A DNA stretch of 64,000 nt from Microvirga sp. BSC39 (GCF_000739015.1 NZ_JPUG01000076.1:124001-188000), one strand, 5' to 3'. Shown: positions 9,134 to 17,140, numbered from the stretch's first letter. A program made the numbers and translations. The notes: generated by a model not told the origin, from the sequence alone.

Positions 9134-9163
9134 AAAACCCCGCGCCCGAGAGCGCGGGGTTTT
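9134..9163. terminator. bidirectional intrinsic terminator
   Basis: A 12-bp stem (9134-9145 with 9152-9163) with AAAA/TTTT at its base and further T residues after it. It lies between the DUF892 gene and the convergent small gene after luxI. Confidence 0.85.
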
Positions 9164-9189
9164 CTTTTGAGCCCTGGGGGCGGAAGGGT

Positions 9190-9438
9190 TCAGTGACGGT
9201 TGGCTGGGGAGGGTGTGACGGCCGTGTCCAGGGTGAGCCGCATGGAGCCCGAGGGAGTAATGTCGAGTGCGGCTTTCATGGCGGCCGGATCTTCGACCAG
9301 ATGCATGAAGGCCAGGAGCCTCAGCAGCACGATCGGCGGCAGCCGAGAGAGGCGGGCCGCCAGCGTCTGGGTGGCTCCGTCGACCATCTCTTCTTGAACG
9401 AAGGAGGTGACGGGAGGGATCTCGTCAGGCAGCGACAT
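9190..9438 (-). CDS. small protein overlapping the end of luxI, unknown
   Basis: An 82-residue reading frame whose ATG (9438) lies inside the 3' end of luxI, overlapping it by 14 nt. The middle is hydrophobic and helical (LSRLPPIVLLRLLAFMHL) and the C-terminus resembles an amphipathic beta region. I do not recognise a family. The overlap with luxI suggests translational coupling and a possible link to acyl-homoserine lactone signalling, which is inference only. Confidence 0.6.
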   Translation of the reverse strand: MSLPDEIPPVTSFVQEEMVDGATQTLAARLSRLPPIVLLRLLAFMHLVEDPAAMKAALDITPSGSMRLTLDTAVTPSPANRH

Positions 9439-10069
9439 GGGGCACCCGATCGGCAAAGGCGGAGGCACCGGCGGCGCGCACCAGGCATGAGCCGCGCAGG
9501 CCCGCGAGTCTGCTGACATGCCTCAGGCTGTCCTCCGATATCTGGATGGCGGCCGCGATGCAGGGCTGGCCTTCCACCATAGTTGGCAGGCCCAGAGGAC
9601 GGACCTTGAAGCCTGCCTGCTGCCAGCGCGGCAGCCACCACATCTCGACCACGGCGGTGACCTCCGTGATGCCCTCTTCAAGACAGAATTGCTGAAAAGC
9701 TGCCAGGAGGCGGCAATCGGTGCGGCCCGTCCGCCGTTCCTTGACGATGAAGTACCGGGTGCATTCGAGGATGCTCGGACCGGACAGAACATCCCGCCCC
9801 CTGACCAGATGGGCAAAGGACTCGCTGATCATGTGCGGCAGCAGGGTCGGGTAAAGCCTCAGGCCCCCGATCACCTTACCATTGTCGAGGGCGATCAGGT
9901 AGGTCGCCCGATCATTGTCGTACCCGTCCATATCCCGCCCGTCAGGCCGTTCCAGGTCGCGCCAGCCACGCTCGCCGACGAAGATCTCGTGCCTCAGACG
10001 AAAATACTCGTCCAAGATCGCTTCATATCCAGCTCTGTTCTCGGCGGTGACGATGTGAATTGAGGTCAT
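9425..10069 (-). CDS. luxI: acyl-homoserine-lactone synthase (LuxI family)
   Basis: The 214-residue protein has the conserved LuxI residues: Arg26, Phe30 and Trp36 in the RLRHEIFVGERGW block, Asp48 and Asp51 in the DMDGYDND block, and the GGLRLYPT and ECTRYFI strands. The enzyme joins an acyl chain from acyl-ACP to S-adenosylmethionine to form a diffusible homoserine lactone. A luxR-type gene lies directly upstream on the same strand, with a lux box in the 77-nt gap between them. The C-terminal 30 residues are extra and variable. The acyl chain length cannot be told from sequence. Confidence 0.93.
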   Translation of the reverse strand: MTSIHIVTAENRAGYEAILDEYFRLRHEIFVGERGWRDLERPDGRDMDGYDNDRATYLIALDNGKVIGGLRLYPTLLPHMISESFAHLVRGRDVLSGPSILECTRYFIVKERRTGRTDCRLLAAFQQFCLEEGITEVTAVVEMWWLPRWQQAGFKVRPLGLPTMVEGQPCIAAAIQISEDSLRHVSRLAGLRGSCLVRAAGASAFADRVPHVAA

Positions 10070-10123
10070 ACCCCATGCCTCCGTTATGTCGGAGAGCAGT
10101 GTTCATGACCGGCCTGATTTGAA

Positions 10124-10143
10124 TATTGTAGGAAATTACAGGT
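10124..10143 (-). promoter_or_regulatory. candidate lux box upstream of luxI
   Basis: On the minus strand the site reads ACCTGTA, six spacer bases, TACAATA. The left half is identical to the classical lux box half-site and the TGTA-N6-TACA core is intact; the right outer bases diverge. It lies about 54-73 nt before the luxI start, a suitable place to recruit RNA polymerase next to a -35 region. This predicts positive autoregulation by the LuxR protein. Confidence 0.7.
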
Positions 10144-10146
10144 GCG

Positions 10147-10878
10147 TCAGATCTCGATGAGGCGGTGCTGAAGCGCCCTGGCGACCGCATGGGTCTTGTT
10201 GGCGGCGCTCAGCTTGGCGCAGGCGCTGCCGATATGGGCGGTGATCGTCCGTTCCGTCACGCCCAGGATCTCCCCGGTATCGGCAGCGGACTTTCCTAGG
10301 GCCGCCCAGCGCAGCGCCTCCCGCTCGCGGGCCGTCAGCGGGTTCGGGCGTGCGGAGGGAGCCAGGACGAGCCGGGCACGCTCGAACGCATACATTGACA
10401 TCAGGTGGATGGCAGGCTTGGTCTGGGGCGTCAGGTCAAGGTCGGGGCCGCTCATGGAGAGGCAGGCCTCGAATCCATTCAGGCCGTGAATTGGTAGGCA
10501 ATAGCCCTGCCTCATGCCGAAGTCGGCAGCCCCGTGCATGATCTCCCGGCCCTTGGGAATCGTCTCCGGATCGGAGTGAGCCTCGCCCCATTCGAAGGGC
10601 TGGACGGTCCGGCGGCACAGGCGGATCACGGGATCGTGCCGGTCATAGCTGTTTCGCGTGTAGCGCTCATACCAGCCAAGGGGCCACTTCTTGAGCAACA
10701 CCAGGCTTTCGATCTGCTGCTCCGGATGCGGCAGCCCGGGCATGATGAAATTCTCGAACCCGTATTGGGCAAAGGAGCGCTCCATCGCATCGATGATCGC
10801 CTGAGGCGATGCCAGACGGTCGAGCTCTTCGATGAACTCGAACGCATGTATCGTATGGTCAAGGCTGCGGCCGCTCAC
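10147..10878 (-). CDS. LuxR-family autoinducer-binding transcriptional regulator
   Basis: The 243-residue protein has an N-terminal autoinducer-binding domain (about residues 15-160) with conserved ligand-pocket residues in the WYERY...YDRHDPV block and the FEWGE motif, and a C-terminal LuxR helix-turn-helix (about residues 178-238) with the LTAREREALRWAALGKS...I......T...H start. It should bind the lactone made by the adjacent LuxI and activate from the lux box at 10124. Gene order luxR then luxI on one strand is usual. Confidence 0.93.
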   Translation of the reverse strand: MSGRSLDHTIHAFEFIEELDRLASPQAIIDAMERSFAQYGFENFIMPGLPHPEQQIESLVLLKKWPLGWYERYTRNSYDRHDPVIRLCRRTVQPFEWGEAHSDPETIPKGREIMHGAADFGMRQGYCLPIHGLNGFEACLSMSGPDLDLTPQTKPAIHLMSMYAFERARLVLAPSARPNPLTAREREALRWAALGKSAADTGEILGVTERTITAHIGSACAKLSAANKTHAVARALQHRLIEI

Positions 10879-10992
10879 GGGCGTCTCCCAGGCAAGTCTT
10901 GCAGCTGAAAATTGTGTTGAGATATAATGCTACCAAAAGTTTTGGACTCGTCATAGAGAAGATTGGGTTCATCAAAGACGCAGGAGCGGGCC

Positions 10993-11271
10993 TTGCAGAA
11001 GAAGGCGCCTAACCACATCGACAGGCACATCGGCAGTCGGGTGAGGGCCCGGCGGACCATGCTCGGCATGAGCCAGGAACTGCTTGCGGACGCCTTAGGT
11101 CTCACTTTCCAGCAGGTTCAGAAGTACGAGAAGGGCATGAACCGCATCGGCGCCAGCCGCCTGCTCCAGATTGCCGGCATTCTTGACGTGAGCATCGAGT
11201 TCTTCTTTGAGGGCCTCCCCGGCCTGCGGGCAGGCGGGTTCTTAGGGGACAGCCTATGGCCGAGTTCCTGA
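10993..11271 (+). CDS. Xre-type HTH regulator, probably 3'-frameshifted
   Basis: The product has a Cro/CI helix-turn-helix (about residues 12-65) with GMSQELLADALGLTFQQVQKYEKG, then the I.DVSIEFFFEGLPG end typical of small regulators in Rhizobiales. The start is placed at TTG 10993 with AGGAG 6 nt upstream; another TTG at 10963 is possible. The 92-residue frame stops early, while the next frame continues at 11256 with a typical family C-terminus. The gene is therefore probably broken or carries a sequencing frameshift. It is divergent from luxR and may act on nearby genes. Confidence 0.75.
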   Translation: MQKKAPNHIDRHIGSRVRARRTMLGMSQELLADALGLTFQQVQKYEKGMNRIGASRLLQIAGILDVSIEFFFEGLPGLRAGGFLGDSLWPSS

Positions 11272-11378
11272 CCCGGTCCGAGAGCGACCGTCTCGTGCGC
11301 GGCTTCCTGCGACTGAAGGACGATGAGGCCCGCAGGAAGGTTGCCGACCTCGTCGATTGGCTCGCCTCCGTCGGCTAG
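11256..11378 (+). pseudogene. C-terminal fragment of the Xre-type regulator in a shifted frame
   Basis: This frame encodes 40 residues, MAEFLTRSESDRLVRGF then LRLKDDEARRKVADLVDWLA. It matches the usual ending of this HTH family, where a residue string like R.RR.V.DLV follows the FFEG motif. It overlaps the preceding frame by 16 nt, so a 1- or 2-nt indel between about 11215 and 11256 would restore one reading frame. Confidence 0.55.
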
Positions 11379-11478
11379 GCGCGGGAACTGCTGAAACCCC
11401 AAAGCTTTGGTTTCAAGCAGCGTTCGGAACCTGCCGCGCTTCTAATGGTTACTCCCTCACGATTGAGAGAGGTTGACC

Positions 11479-12021
11479 ATGGGCGTGGGACAGCAAAACA
11501 CCAACAGGCAGCAGGATAACGGCACCGAGGATTGGGATGCGCTGAAAGGCGATGTCGGCGATATCGCGGACGCCGCCGTGGAGCGCAGCCGTTACTTCAT
11601 CGACACCGCACGCGAGCAGGCGACGGATTACGTCGACCGCCGCAAGGACGACATCGCGCAGTCGGTGGCCGACTTTGCCACGACGCTGCGTGAATCCACC
11701 CATTCCTTCGACGAGCGGCCGAATATCCGCGCCGTCGTGGATACGGCGGCCGAAGGGCTGGAGCAGCTGGCGGATTCGATCCGCGAGCGGACCTTTGCCG
11801 ACTTCTTCAACGAGTTCGAGGGCGTGGTGCGTCGTCGACCGGCGACCGTGGCCGCCGTTTCTGTGGCCGTCGGCTTCCTCGCTGCTCGCTTCATCAAGAG
11901 CACGGCCGAGGATCTGCGCTATGACAGCATGAATGCCGGCTCGGCACAGGGTGGCCAAGGCCGCTCGCGCCAGCAGGGTCAGCAAGGCCAGCAGCGCTCG
12001 CGCGCCAAAGCCAGCGCCTGA
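11479..12021 (+). CDS. ElaB/YqjD-like membrane-anchored protein
   Basis: The 180-residue protein is largely helical and polar, with a single hydrophobic segment near residues 123-142 (VAAVSVAVGFLAARFIKS) and a Gln/Gly/Arg-rich tail. This is the architecture of ElaB/YqjD proteins, which anchor at the inner membrane through a C-terminal segment and have been linked to ribosome binding in stationary phase. The start ATG 11479 follows GAGAGAGG. It is the first gene of a four-gene operon ending at 13606. Family assignment is by pattern only. Confidence 0.65.
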   Translation: MGVGQQNTNRQQDNGTEDWDALKGDVGDIADAAVERSRYFIDTAREQATDYVDRRKDDIAQSVADFATTLRESTHSFDERPNIRAVVDTAAEGLEQLADSIRERTFADFFNEFEGVVRRRPATVAAVSVAVGFLAARFIKSTAEDLRYDSMNAGSAQGGQGRSRQQGQQGQQRSRAKASA

Positions 12022-12032
12022 CGGAGGCGGTC

Positions 12033-12425
12033 ATGCAGGGTAACGGCAATCAAACCATCCAGGGTCTCGTCGGCGAGGCGCTGCGGGAATCCACCGATCT
12101 CGCACAAAAGGAATTTACCCTTTTCAAGACCGAGATATCCCAGAACATGCGGACCCTCTTCCTGGGGCTCGCCATGGTGGTTGCGGCGGCGGTCTTTGCA
12201 ATCGCAGCCGTTATGCTGCTGACCGAGTCGCTCGTGGAGTGGCTGGCGACCGTCGTCGATTCGGAGGCGCTCGCCGCACTGATCGTCGGCGGCATTCTGG
12301 CTGTGATCGCCATCGGCCTCGGGCTGTGGGGGAAGAACGCCATGACGGCGTCGTCGCTCACGCCGCAGAGGACCATGCGCTCGCTCAAGCGCGATGCGGA
12401 AGTCCTGTCCGAGAGAGGTGCATGA
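12033..12425 (+). CDS. phage-holin-superfamily (holin-X/YqjE-like) membrane protein
   Basis: The 130-residue protein begins with an amphipathic helix (IQGLVGEALRESTDLAQKE.TLFKTEI) followed by two membrane segments (about residues 43-66 and 78-99), the pattern of the Actinobacterial holin-X/YqjE group. Such proteins commonly sit beside ElaB/YqjD-like and DUF3618 genes, as here, and are not phage-derived in this context. The stop overlaps the start region of the next gene (ATGATGA), suggesting coupling. Function is unknown. Confidence 0.75.
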   Translation: MQGNGNQTIQGLVGEALRESTDLAQKEFTLFKTEISQNMRTLFLGLAMVVAAAVFAIAAVMLLTESLVEWLATVVDSEALAALIVGGILAVIAIGLGLWGKNAMTASSLTPQRTMRSLKRDAEVLSERGA

Positions 12426-12844
12426 TGACGTCACAAAGTCTGCAGGATCTGGAGAGGGACATCGAGCGCAGCCGCGCTCAACTCGACCAGACGATCGATC
12501 GCCTCCAGGACAAGATGACCGTCTCCGGCGTCGTCGACGACGTGCTTGGGACCGCCCGCAACGGACAGTACGGACCGCTCTATGATCGGGTTCTGGATAC
12601 GGTCAAGCGCAATCCCGTGCCGGTGATGCTGATCGCCATGGGCATCGGGCTTCTCGCTTACCGCCTCGGCCGCCCGACCCGTCCTTTGCGTCCGGCCCGA
12701 CTGATCGCGGCCGATGAGGACCTCATCACGGAGGAGCATCTGCTGATGGAGGCGGAGGACCCCCGTCTGTATGGGACGGAAGCCGTTCACCAGCCTGCGA
12801 CGGACACCATGTTCGAGCGGCCCGGCATGAATTCCCGCTACTGA
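12425..12844 (+). CDS. DUF3618 family protein
   Basis: The 139-residue protein opens with the DUF3618 pattern LERDIERSRAQLDQTID.L, followed by a short hydrophobic segment (about residues 65-80, PVPVMLIAMGIGLLAYRL) and an acidic tail. Two ATG codons in tandem (12422 and 12425) are possible starts; 12425 gives better spacing to GAGAGG. The family is membrane-associated with unknown function and is nearly always found next to holin-X-type genes. Confidence 0.8.
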   Translation: MTSQSLQDLERDIERSRAQLDQTIDRLQDKMTVSGVVDDVLGTARNGQYGPLYDRVLDTVKRNPVPVMLIAMGIGLLAYRLGRPTRPLRPARLIAADEDLITEEHLLMEAEDPRLYGTEAVHQPATDTMFERPGMNSRY

Positions 12845-12865
12845 AGAATCGAACAGGAGCTTTCC

Positions 12866-13606
12866 ATGGCAAACACGAAGAACGAGACCGGCAAGCCGGG
12901 AGCGGACAAGCAGAGCGACGCCGGCAATGCCGGTAAGGTCTCCGCCGGCACGTCGGTCGGCAATATCGGCGAGGCTCCGATGCCTCATGCCCATGACCCG
13001 AAATCCACCCAGGGCGCCGGATCGTCGATGGGTGGCGCGCAGTCCGCCGGCCAGTCGAAGGGCTCGTCATCGGGTCAGACCTCGAGTCAGGCCACCGGTC
13101 AATCCTCGCAGCGGAATGTGCAGGATCAGGGCGGCATGACGGACAAGGCGCAGCAGGCCGCCGATCAGGTGCGTCAGAAGGCCGAGGATGTCTATGAGGA
13201 CGCCTCCGAATGGGCGAAGGATACGTATGAGCGCGCTTCGGATTGGGCCTCTGGCACTTACTCGCAGCAGCGTCGCCGCATGAACAAGATGGGTGGCCGG
13301 TCCTCTCGGGCTTTTGGCAACGCGCGTGGTGGCGTTCAGAGCTACGTGTCCGAGAACCCGATGGTGGTGGGTCTCGTCGGCTTGGCGGCCGGCCTGCTTC
13401 TCGGGGCTCTGCTGCCCCGCACCCGCCGCGAGAACGAGATGTTCGGTGAATGGGCCGACGAGGTTCGCAACCAGGGCCTGCGCTACGCCCGCGACGCCGC
13501 CAGCCGCGGCCGTGAATATGTCGAAGAGACGTTCAGCGGTGATGACGCGCAGTTCAGCCGCCATGAAAGCGAGTTCAACGGTCAGCGTGACGCCAATCGC
13601 CACTGA
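12866..13606 (+). CDS. low-complexity membrane-anchored protein
   Basis: The 246-residue product has a Ser/Gly/Gln-rich disordered region (residues 1-90), a helical middle with repeated QAADQVRQKAEDVYEDASEW/DTYERASDW units (about 95-135), one hydrophobic segment (about 167-186, MVVGLVGLAAGLLLGALLP) and an acidic tail. It ends the operon with ElaB-like, holin-X and DUF3618 genes, and a perfect terminator follows at 13629. I know no named family; a role in envelope stress is a guess from the neighbours. Confidence 0.7.
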   Translation: MANTKNETGKPGADKQSDAGNAGKVSAGTSVGNIGEAPMPHAHDPKSTQGAGSSMGGAQSAGQSKGSSSGQTSSQATGQSSQRNVQDQGGMTDKAQQAADQVRQKAEDVYEDASEWAKDTYERASDWASGTYSQQRRRMNKMGGRSSRAFGNARGGVQSYVSENPMVVGLVGLAAGLLLGALLPRTRRENEMFGEWADEVRNQGLRYARDAASRGREYVEETFSGDDAQFSRHESEFNGQRDANRH

Positions 13607-13628
13607 CGCAGGGCTCGAGATGAAATGC

Positions 13629-13660
13629 AAAAGGGCGCCGGTGAAAACCGGCGCCCTTTT
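13629..13660 (+). terminator. intrinsic terminator ending the membrane-anchor operon
   Basis: A perfect 14-bp stem (13629-13642 with 13647-13660) with a GAAA tetraloop and A/T runs at its base. It is also usable on the opposite strand. Confidence 0.92.
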
Positions 13661-13720
13661 GATGTTGTTTCGAGCAATGCGAGGTGCTCAACGGCCCCGC
13701 AGAAACAATAACGGCCACGG

Positions 13721-13756
13721 CGAGATGATGCGCGTACATCCGGCGTCATCATCTCG
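13721..13756. repeat. 10-bp inverted repeat in an intergenic region
   Basis: Arms CGAGATGATG (13721-13730) and CATCATCTCG (13747-13756) are perfect complements with a 16-nt spacer. The gap 13607-14003 otherwise shows no gene. It may be an operator upstream of the receiver gene at 14004; this is unproven. Confidence 0.5.
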
Positions 13757-14003
13757 GCATCGTGACCGCTTCTGGTCGGCACGAATGCCGCCAGCGTGAC
13801 TTTAAAATGGGATTGGCCTGCACTGAATTCAAGAGCATATGGGTATTTCTTAACCCTGTCCGGCTAAATTCCTCTCCTGTGCAGGACCTTCCAGGAACGA
13901 CGCGCCTTCGAGTTTGTTGGCTCTGAACAGGGCCAAAATTTCCTATCAGAAGGCTCTGCGCGAAAGATGATCCTCCTCAGGCATCGGACGATGGAGTTGG
14001 GGC

Positions 14004-14357
14004 ATGCGTATTCTGATCCTGGAAGACGATCCGGCGATCGCGTTTGATCTGCAGGCTATCCTGGAGGCCGACGGGCATGAAGTTGTCGACTCCATCAGCT
14101 CGCTTGCCGAAGCCTACCAGCACCTCGACGACAGGTTCGATTGCGCGCTGCTCGACATCGATGTGATCGGCGGCAAGAGTTTCGGCGTGGCCGAGACCCT
14201 CATGGAGCGTCACATCCCCTTCGTCTTCGTCTCGGCGTCCGCTCCGTCGGATCTGCCGCAGCCTCTGCAGCAGGCCGCCTTCGTGGCAAAGCCGTTCGAA
14301 GAGAAGGTGCTGCTAAAAACCGTCGAGCACGCCGTTCCCAATCTTCTCCCTTGCTGA
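14004..14357 (+). CDS. single-domain response regulator
   Basis: A 117-residue receiver domain with no output domain: acidic pair in ILEDDPAI (residues 7-9), phosphoacceptor Asp in LLDIDVIGG (about residue 51), Ser in FVSAS and Lys in AKPFEE (about residue 97). Such stand-alone receivers relay phosphate or bind partners. It lies upstream of a UV-damage endonuclease gene and a second receiver gene; no kinase is adjacent. Confidence 0.88.
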   Translation: MRILILEDDPAIAFDLQAILEADGHEVVDSISSLAEAYQHLDDRFDCALLDIDVIGGKSFGVAETLMERHIPFVFVSASAPSDLPQPLQQAAFVAKPFEEKVLLKTVEHAVPNLLPC

Positions 14358-14391
14358 TGATGCGGGAGACGGAGGAACCTGTCCTCGCCCG

Positions 14392-15447
14392 GTGACTTCC
14401 TTCACCATGCAAGACTCTCGGTTCGGCTTCTGCTGCAAGTACATTCCTGAAGACGGTTCGGCGCAGGCTGCCCGGGCCATGAACACCTCCACGGTGACGA
14501 TGGCCTACTTGAGCCGTCTCGAGCCGACGGCTGCCTATGACAAGCTTGCGGCCGTGGTCTCCCATAACCTGGAAGCCTTTCGGCTCCAGATCGAGCATGT
14601 GTCTGACAGACCGAAGCTGGAACGTCTCCATCGCCTGTCCAGCGATCTGCTCCCCGGCTACACCCATGCAAGCTGCCGGGAGTTCTACCGCGATCCTGAT
14701 CTTCGCAACCTGATCGAGACGAAGCTCGCGCAGGCAGGGCGCTTCGCCAGGGACAGGGATGTGCGCCTGAGCATGCATCCCGGACAGTTCTGCGTGATCG
14801 CCTCCGCCAATCCTTCAGCGGCCGCCAACGGCATTGCGGAGTTCGAGTATCATGCCGAGGTCATGGCTCTCATGGGCTATGGCGAGGGCTGGCATCCGCA
14901 CGGTGCGCACATCAACATCCATGGCGGTGCGAAGGCCCTGGGCGCGGAGGGAATCCGGAGCGGCCTCGCGCACCTGTCGCAAACCGCACGCAACCTGATC
15001 ACCCTCGAGAACGACGAGGTGAGCTACGGTCTCGACGATCTCCTGCCTCTCGTGAACGACGTGCCGCTCGTCCTCGACCTCCACCATCATTGGATCATGA
15101 GCCAGGGCGAGTATATCGAGCCGGACGATCCACGCATTGCCCTGATCATCGAATCCTGGCGCGACGTGAGACCGGTGAGCCATGTGAGCGTGTCCCGAGA
15201 GGGCCTCCTGCCGGATCAGGACATCTATGCTCTGCCGGATTTCAGGATGCTTGTTGCATCGGGGATCAAGCCGAAGGATCTGCGCGCGCACTCGGACCTG
15301 ATGTGGAACGAGGCCATCAATGATCTGGTGATGCGCCATCTCTCGTGGTCTGACTTCGAGATCGAAGCGAAGCTGAAGAACATCGCCACCGAGGGGCTGG
15401 CCCACCACCTGGAGAGACGGCAAACCGCGCTTCTCGCAACAGGATAA
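14392..15447 (+). CDS. UV damage endonuclease UvdE/UvsE
   Basis: The 351-residue protein shows the UVDE TIM-barrel signatures: RFGFCCKYIPEDG near the N-terminus, RLSMHPGQF (about residues 125-133), HINIHGG (about 174-180), TLENDEVSYGLDDLLPL (about 203) and LDLHHHW (about 228). These residues include the His/Glu/Asp metal ligands. The enzyme nicks DNA 5' to UV photoproducts and some other lesions, an alternative to UvrABC. The start is GTG 14392 or ATG 14407; neither has a strong ribosome site. Confidence 0.85.
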   Translation: MTSFTMQDSRFGFCCKYIPEDGSAQAARAMNTSTVTMAYLSRLEPTAAYDKLAAVVSHNLEAFRLQIEHVSDRPKLERLHRLSSDLLPGYTHASCREFYRDPDLRNLIETKLAQAGRFARDRDVRLSMHPGQFCVIASANPSAAANGIAEFEYHAEVMALMGYGEGWHPHGAHINIHGGAKALGAEGIRSGLAHLSQTARNLITLENDEVSYGLDDLLPLVNDVPLVLDLHHHWIMSQGEYIEPDDPRIALIIESWRDVRPVSHVSVSREGLLPDQDIYALPDFRMLVASGIKPKDLRAHSDLMWNEAINDLVMRHLSWSDFEIEAKLKNIATEGLAHHLERRQTALLATG

Positions 15448-15527
15448 AGTTGCGAATAATTTCAGAGGCAGTGGAACCAACCCAACCAGGAGTCGTTGTC
15501 GCGTATTGTATTGCGAGTCACGAAGTG

Positions 15528-15980
15528 ATGTTGCCGGCCCATTCCACAGTCCTTCTGGTCGAAGACGAACCTCTGATCCGTCTCTTCCTGTCCGAGCTTC
15601 TTGAAGATGCCGGCTTCAGAGTTGTCGAGGCGGCCAACGGCGCCGAGGCTCTGGTGCTGATGGAAGCGGGACTGCAGGTCGACGTGCTTCTCACCGACGT
15701 GGATATGCCGACCGGCTGCAACGGCTTCGAGCTGGCTCATCGGGTGCACGAAATCTGGCCCGGAACCGAGCTTCTGATCATGTCGGGGCGGCAATGGCCC
15801 TCGGAGGGGGACCTCCCTCCCGGAGCAGCCTTCCTGGCGAAGCCGTGCCCCAATGAGGCGATCGTCTCTCATGTGGTTTCCGCGGCGGAGCGCAGGAAAC
15901 GCCTGTTTCATGTTGCTGAAACCACACGGCAGCCCACGGAGCGAGGTTCCAACATCCTGCCCTTTCCGAAAACAGCCTAA
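15528..15980 (+). CDS. single-domain response regulator
   Basis: A 150-residue receiver protein: acidic pair in LLVEDEPLIR, phosphoacceptor Asp in LLTDVDMPTG, Ser in IMSGRQ and Lys in FLAKPC. After the receiver comes a short polar tail with no recognisable output domain. The start ATG 15528 is chosen because the longer frame from TTG 15450 adds a stretch outside the receiver fold. It follows the UvdE gene by 80 nt on the same strand, possibly in one unit. Confidence 0.87.
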   Translation: MLPAHSTVLLVEDEPLIRLFLSELLEDAGFRVVEAANGAEALVLMEAGLQVDVLLTDVDMPTGCNGFELAHRVHEIWPGTELLIMSGRQWPSEGDLPPGAAFLAKPCPNEAIVSHVVSAAERRKRLFHVAETTRQPTERGSNILPFPKTA

Positions 15981-16164
15981 ATTCCTGAACTCGATCTTGC
16001 TGACGGCGTTGAGCGGACATAAGCTCTGCCGGAATTGACCTTCATCAGGGGGCCGGAGTCTGTGAACGCTCTCCGGAATGTCCGACCGAAGGTTGGTCAA
16101 TATGCTTTTCGAGCCTGATCCAAGGCTTTTGACGAGCTTCCCCACCCCATTCCCGGAGGAATAC

Positions 16165-16488
16165 ATGGCGACCAAGACGACTGACGGAAAAGCCGGCGCG
16201 AAGAAGGCTGCAGACAAGCCTGCCGCCAAGAAGGCTGCCGGTTCAAAGCCTAACGCTCTTCAGCAGCCCTTGCAGCCGTCCAAGGAGCTGGCCGTCATCG
16301 TGGGCTCGAACCCGCTGCCGCGCGGCGAGGTTGTGAGCAAGATGTGGGAATACATCAAGAAGAACAACCTGCAGAACCCCGAGAACAAGCGCGAGATCCT
16401 GGCTGACGACAAGCTCCAGCCGATCTTCGGCAAGCCGAAGGTGACGATGTTCGAGATGAACAAGCACCTCGCCCAGCACCTGAAATAA
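16165..16488 (+). CDS. SWIB/MDM2 domain protein
   Basis: The 107-residue protein has a Lys/Ala-rich tail at the N-terminus (residues 1-27, like histone H1 or HU extensions) and a SWIB domain (about 30-107) with LPRGEVVSKMWEYIKKNNLQ and P.NKREIL.DDKL. Start ATG 16165 has GGAGGA 6 nt upstream. Bacterial SWIB proteins occur in chlamydiae, Rhizobiales and related bacteria and are thought to bind DNA; the actual role is unknown. Confidence 0.88.
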   Translation: MATKTTDGKAGAKKAADKPAAKKAAGSKPNALQQPLQPSKELAVIVGSNPLPRGEVVSKMWEYIKKNNLQNPENKREILADDKLQPIFGKPKVTMFEMNKHLAQHLK

Positions 16489-16507
16489 GCGAACCGCCTC
16501 AGGTTGA

Positions 16508-17140
16508 TCAGGAATCCTGCCGCCATTGATCGAGCGGCAGGATCTCCGGCCTCTGACCCGGGGCCTTTTTCCACGGGTCCACGGCCCATCCGGCACCGCT
16601 CCGCTTCTCGGTGATCACGGCCGTAAAATGCGGGTAGCGCCCGTCAAGGAAGAACCCCCGCGATTCCGGATGCTCCACCACATGATGGGCGAGGAGCCCG
16701 TGCTCCTGCAGGACGAGGAGCAGGCTGGTCGTATTCGCGGTTTCATCCAGGCAATCCATCTGCCCGTGAACGCCCGACATCTGAGCCGGTGACCCTGGGA
16801 CGTCAGGCTTGCCGCCCAGGGAAGCAGCCAGGTATGCGGTATAGGATCTGATCACCTCGGCCAGAGCCTGCCTCTCGGCAGTGGGCGACCCTTGAGCCGA
16901 TCTCAGCATCCCGCTCGCCCGGCTCAGCAGGCCCCCGTCGACCGAGAGAGCCAACCGTCGCGTGCATCCATATCCATGACAGGCGATGATGCGGCTTCCG
17001 ATCGGCTCGACATAACCACGCTCGTGGAACCATCTCTGAGCCGCCAGGGGGCCGGCGATGGCCGGAGCGGCCAGGAACAGCAGGGGCAGAACCTTCAAAA
17101 TGAGAAGTGGCGTCGATCTCACGATGGCGGTACCTATCAC
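16508..17140 (-). CDS. secreted protein, function unknown
   Basis: The 210-residue product has a signal peptide ending near residue 29 (LFLAAPAIAG) when read from GTG 17140; a second GTG at 17122 gives a shorter, equally good signal peptide. The mature part has conserved-looking Cys pairs (ACHGYGCTRR and MDCLDETANTT) and a WAVDPW motif near the C-terminus. The CLDETANT and VDPW pattern resembles papain-like transglutaminase-type folds, but no named family is clear to me. It is convergent with the SWIB gene. Confidence 0.6.
   Translation of the reverse strand: MIGTAIVRSTPLLILKVLPLLFLAAPAIAGPLAAQRWFHERGYVEPIGSRIIACHGYGCTRRLALSVDGGLLSRASGMLRSAQGSPTAERQALAEVIRSYTAYLAASLGGKPDVPGSPAQMSGVHGQMDCLDETANTTSLLLVLQEHGLLAHHVVEHPESRGFFLDGRYPHFTAVITEKRSGAGWAVDPWKKAPGQRPEILPLDQWRQDS

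Noticed and set aside
12033..12425. Holin-like gene as a sign of a prophage
   Set aside because: No other phage genes are near; the gene sits in a stable stress-type operon with DUF3618.
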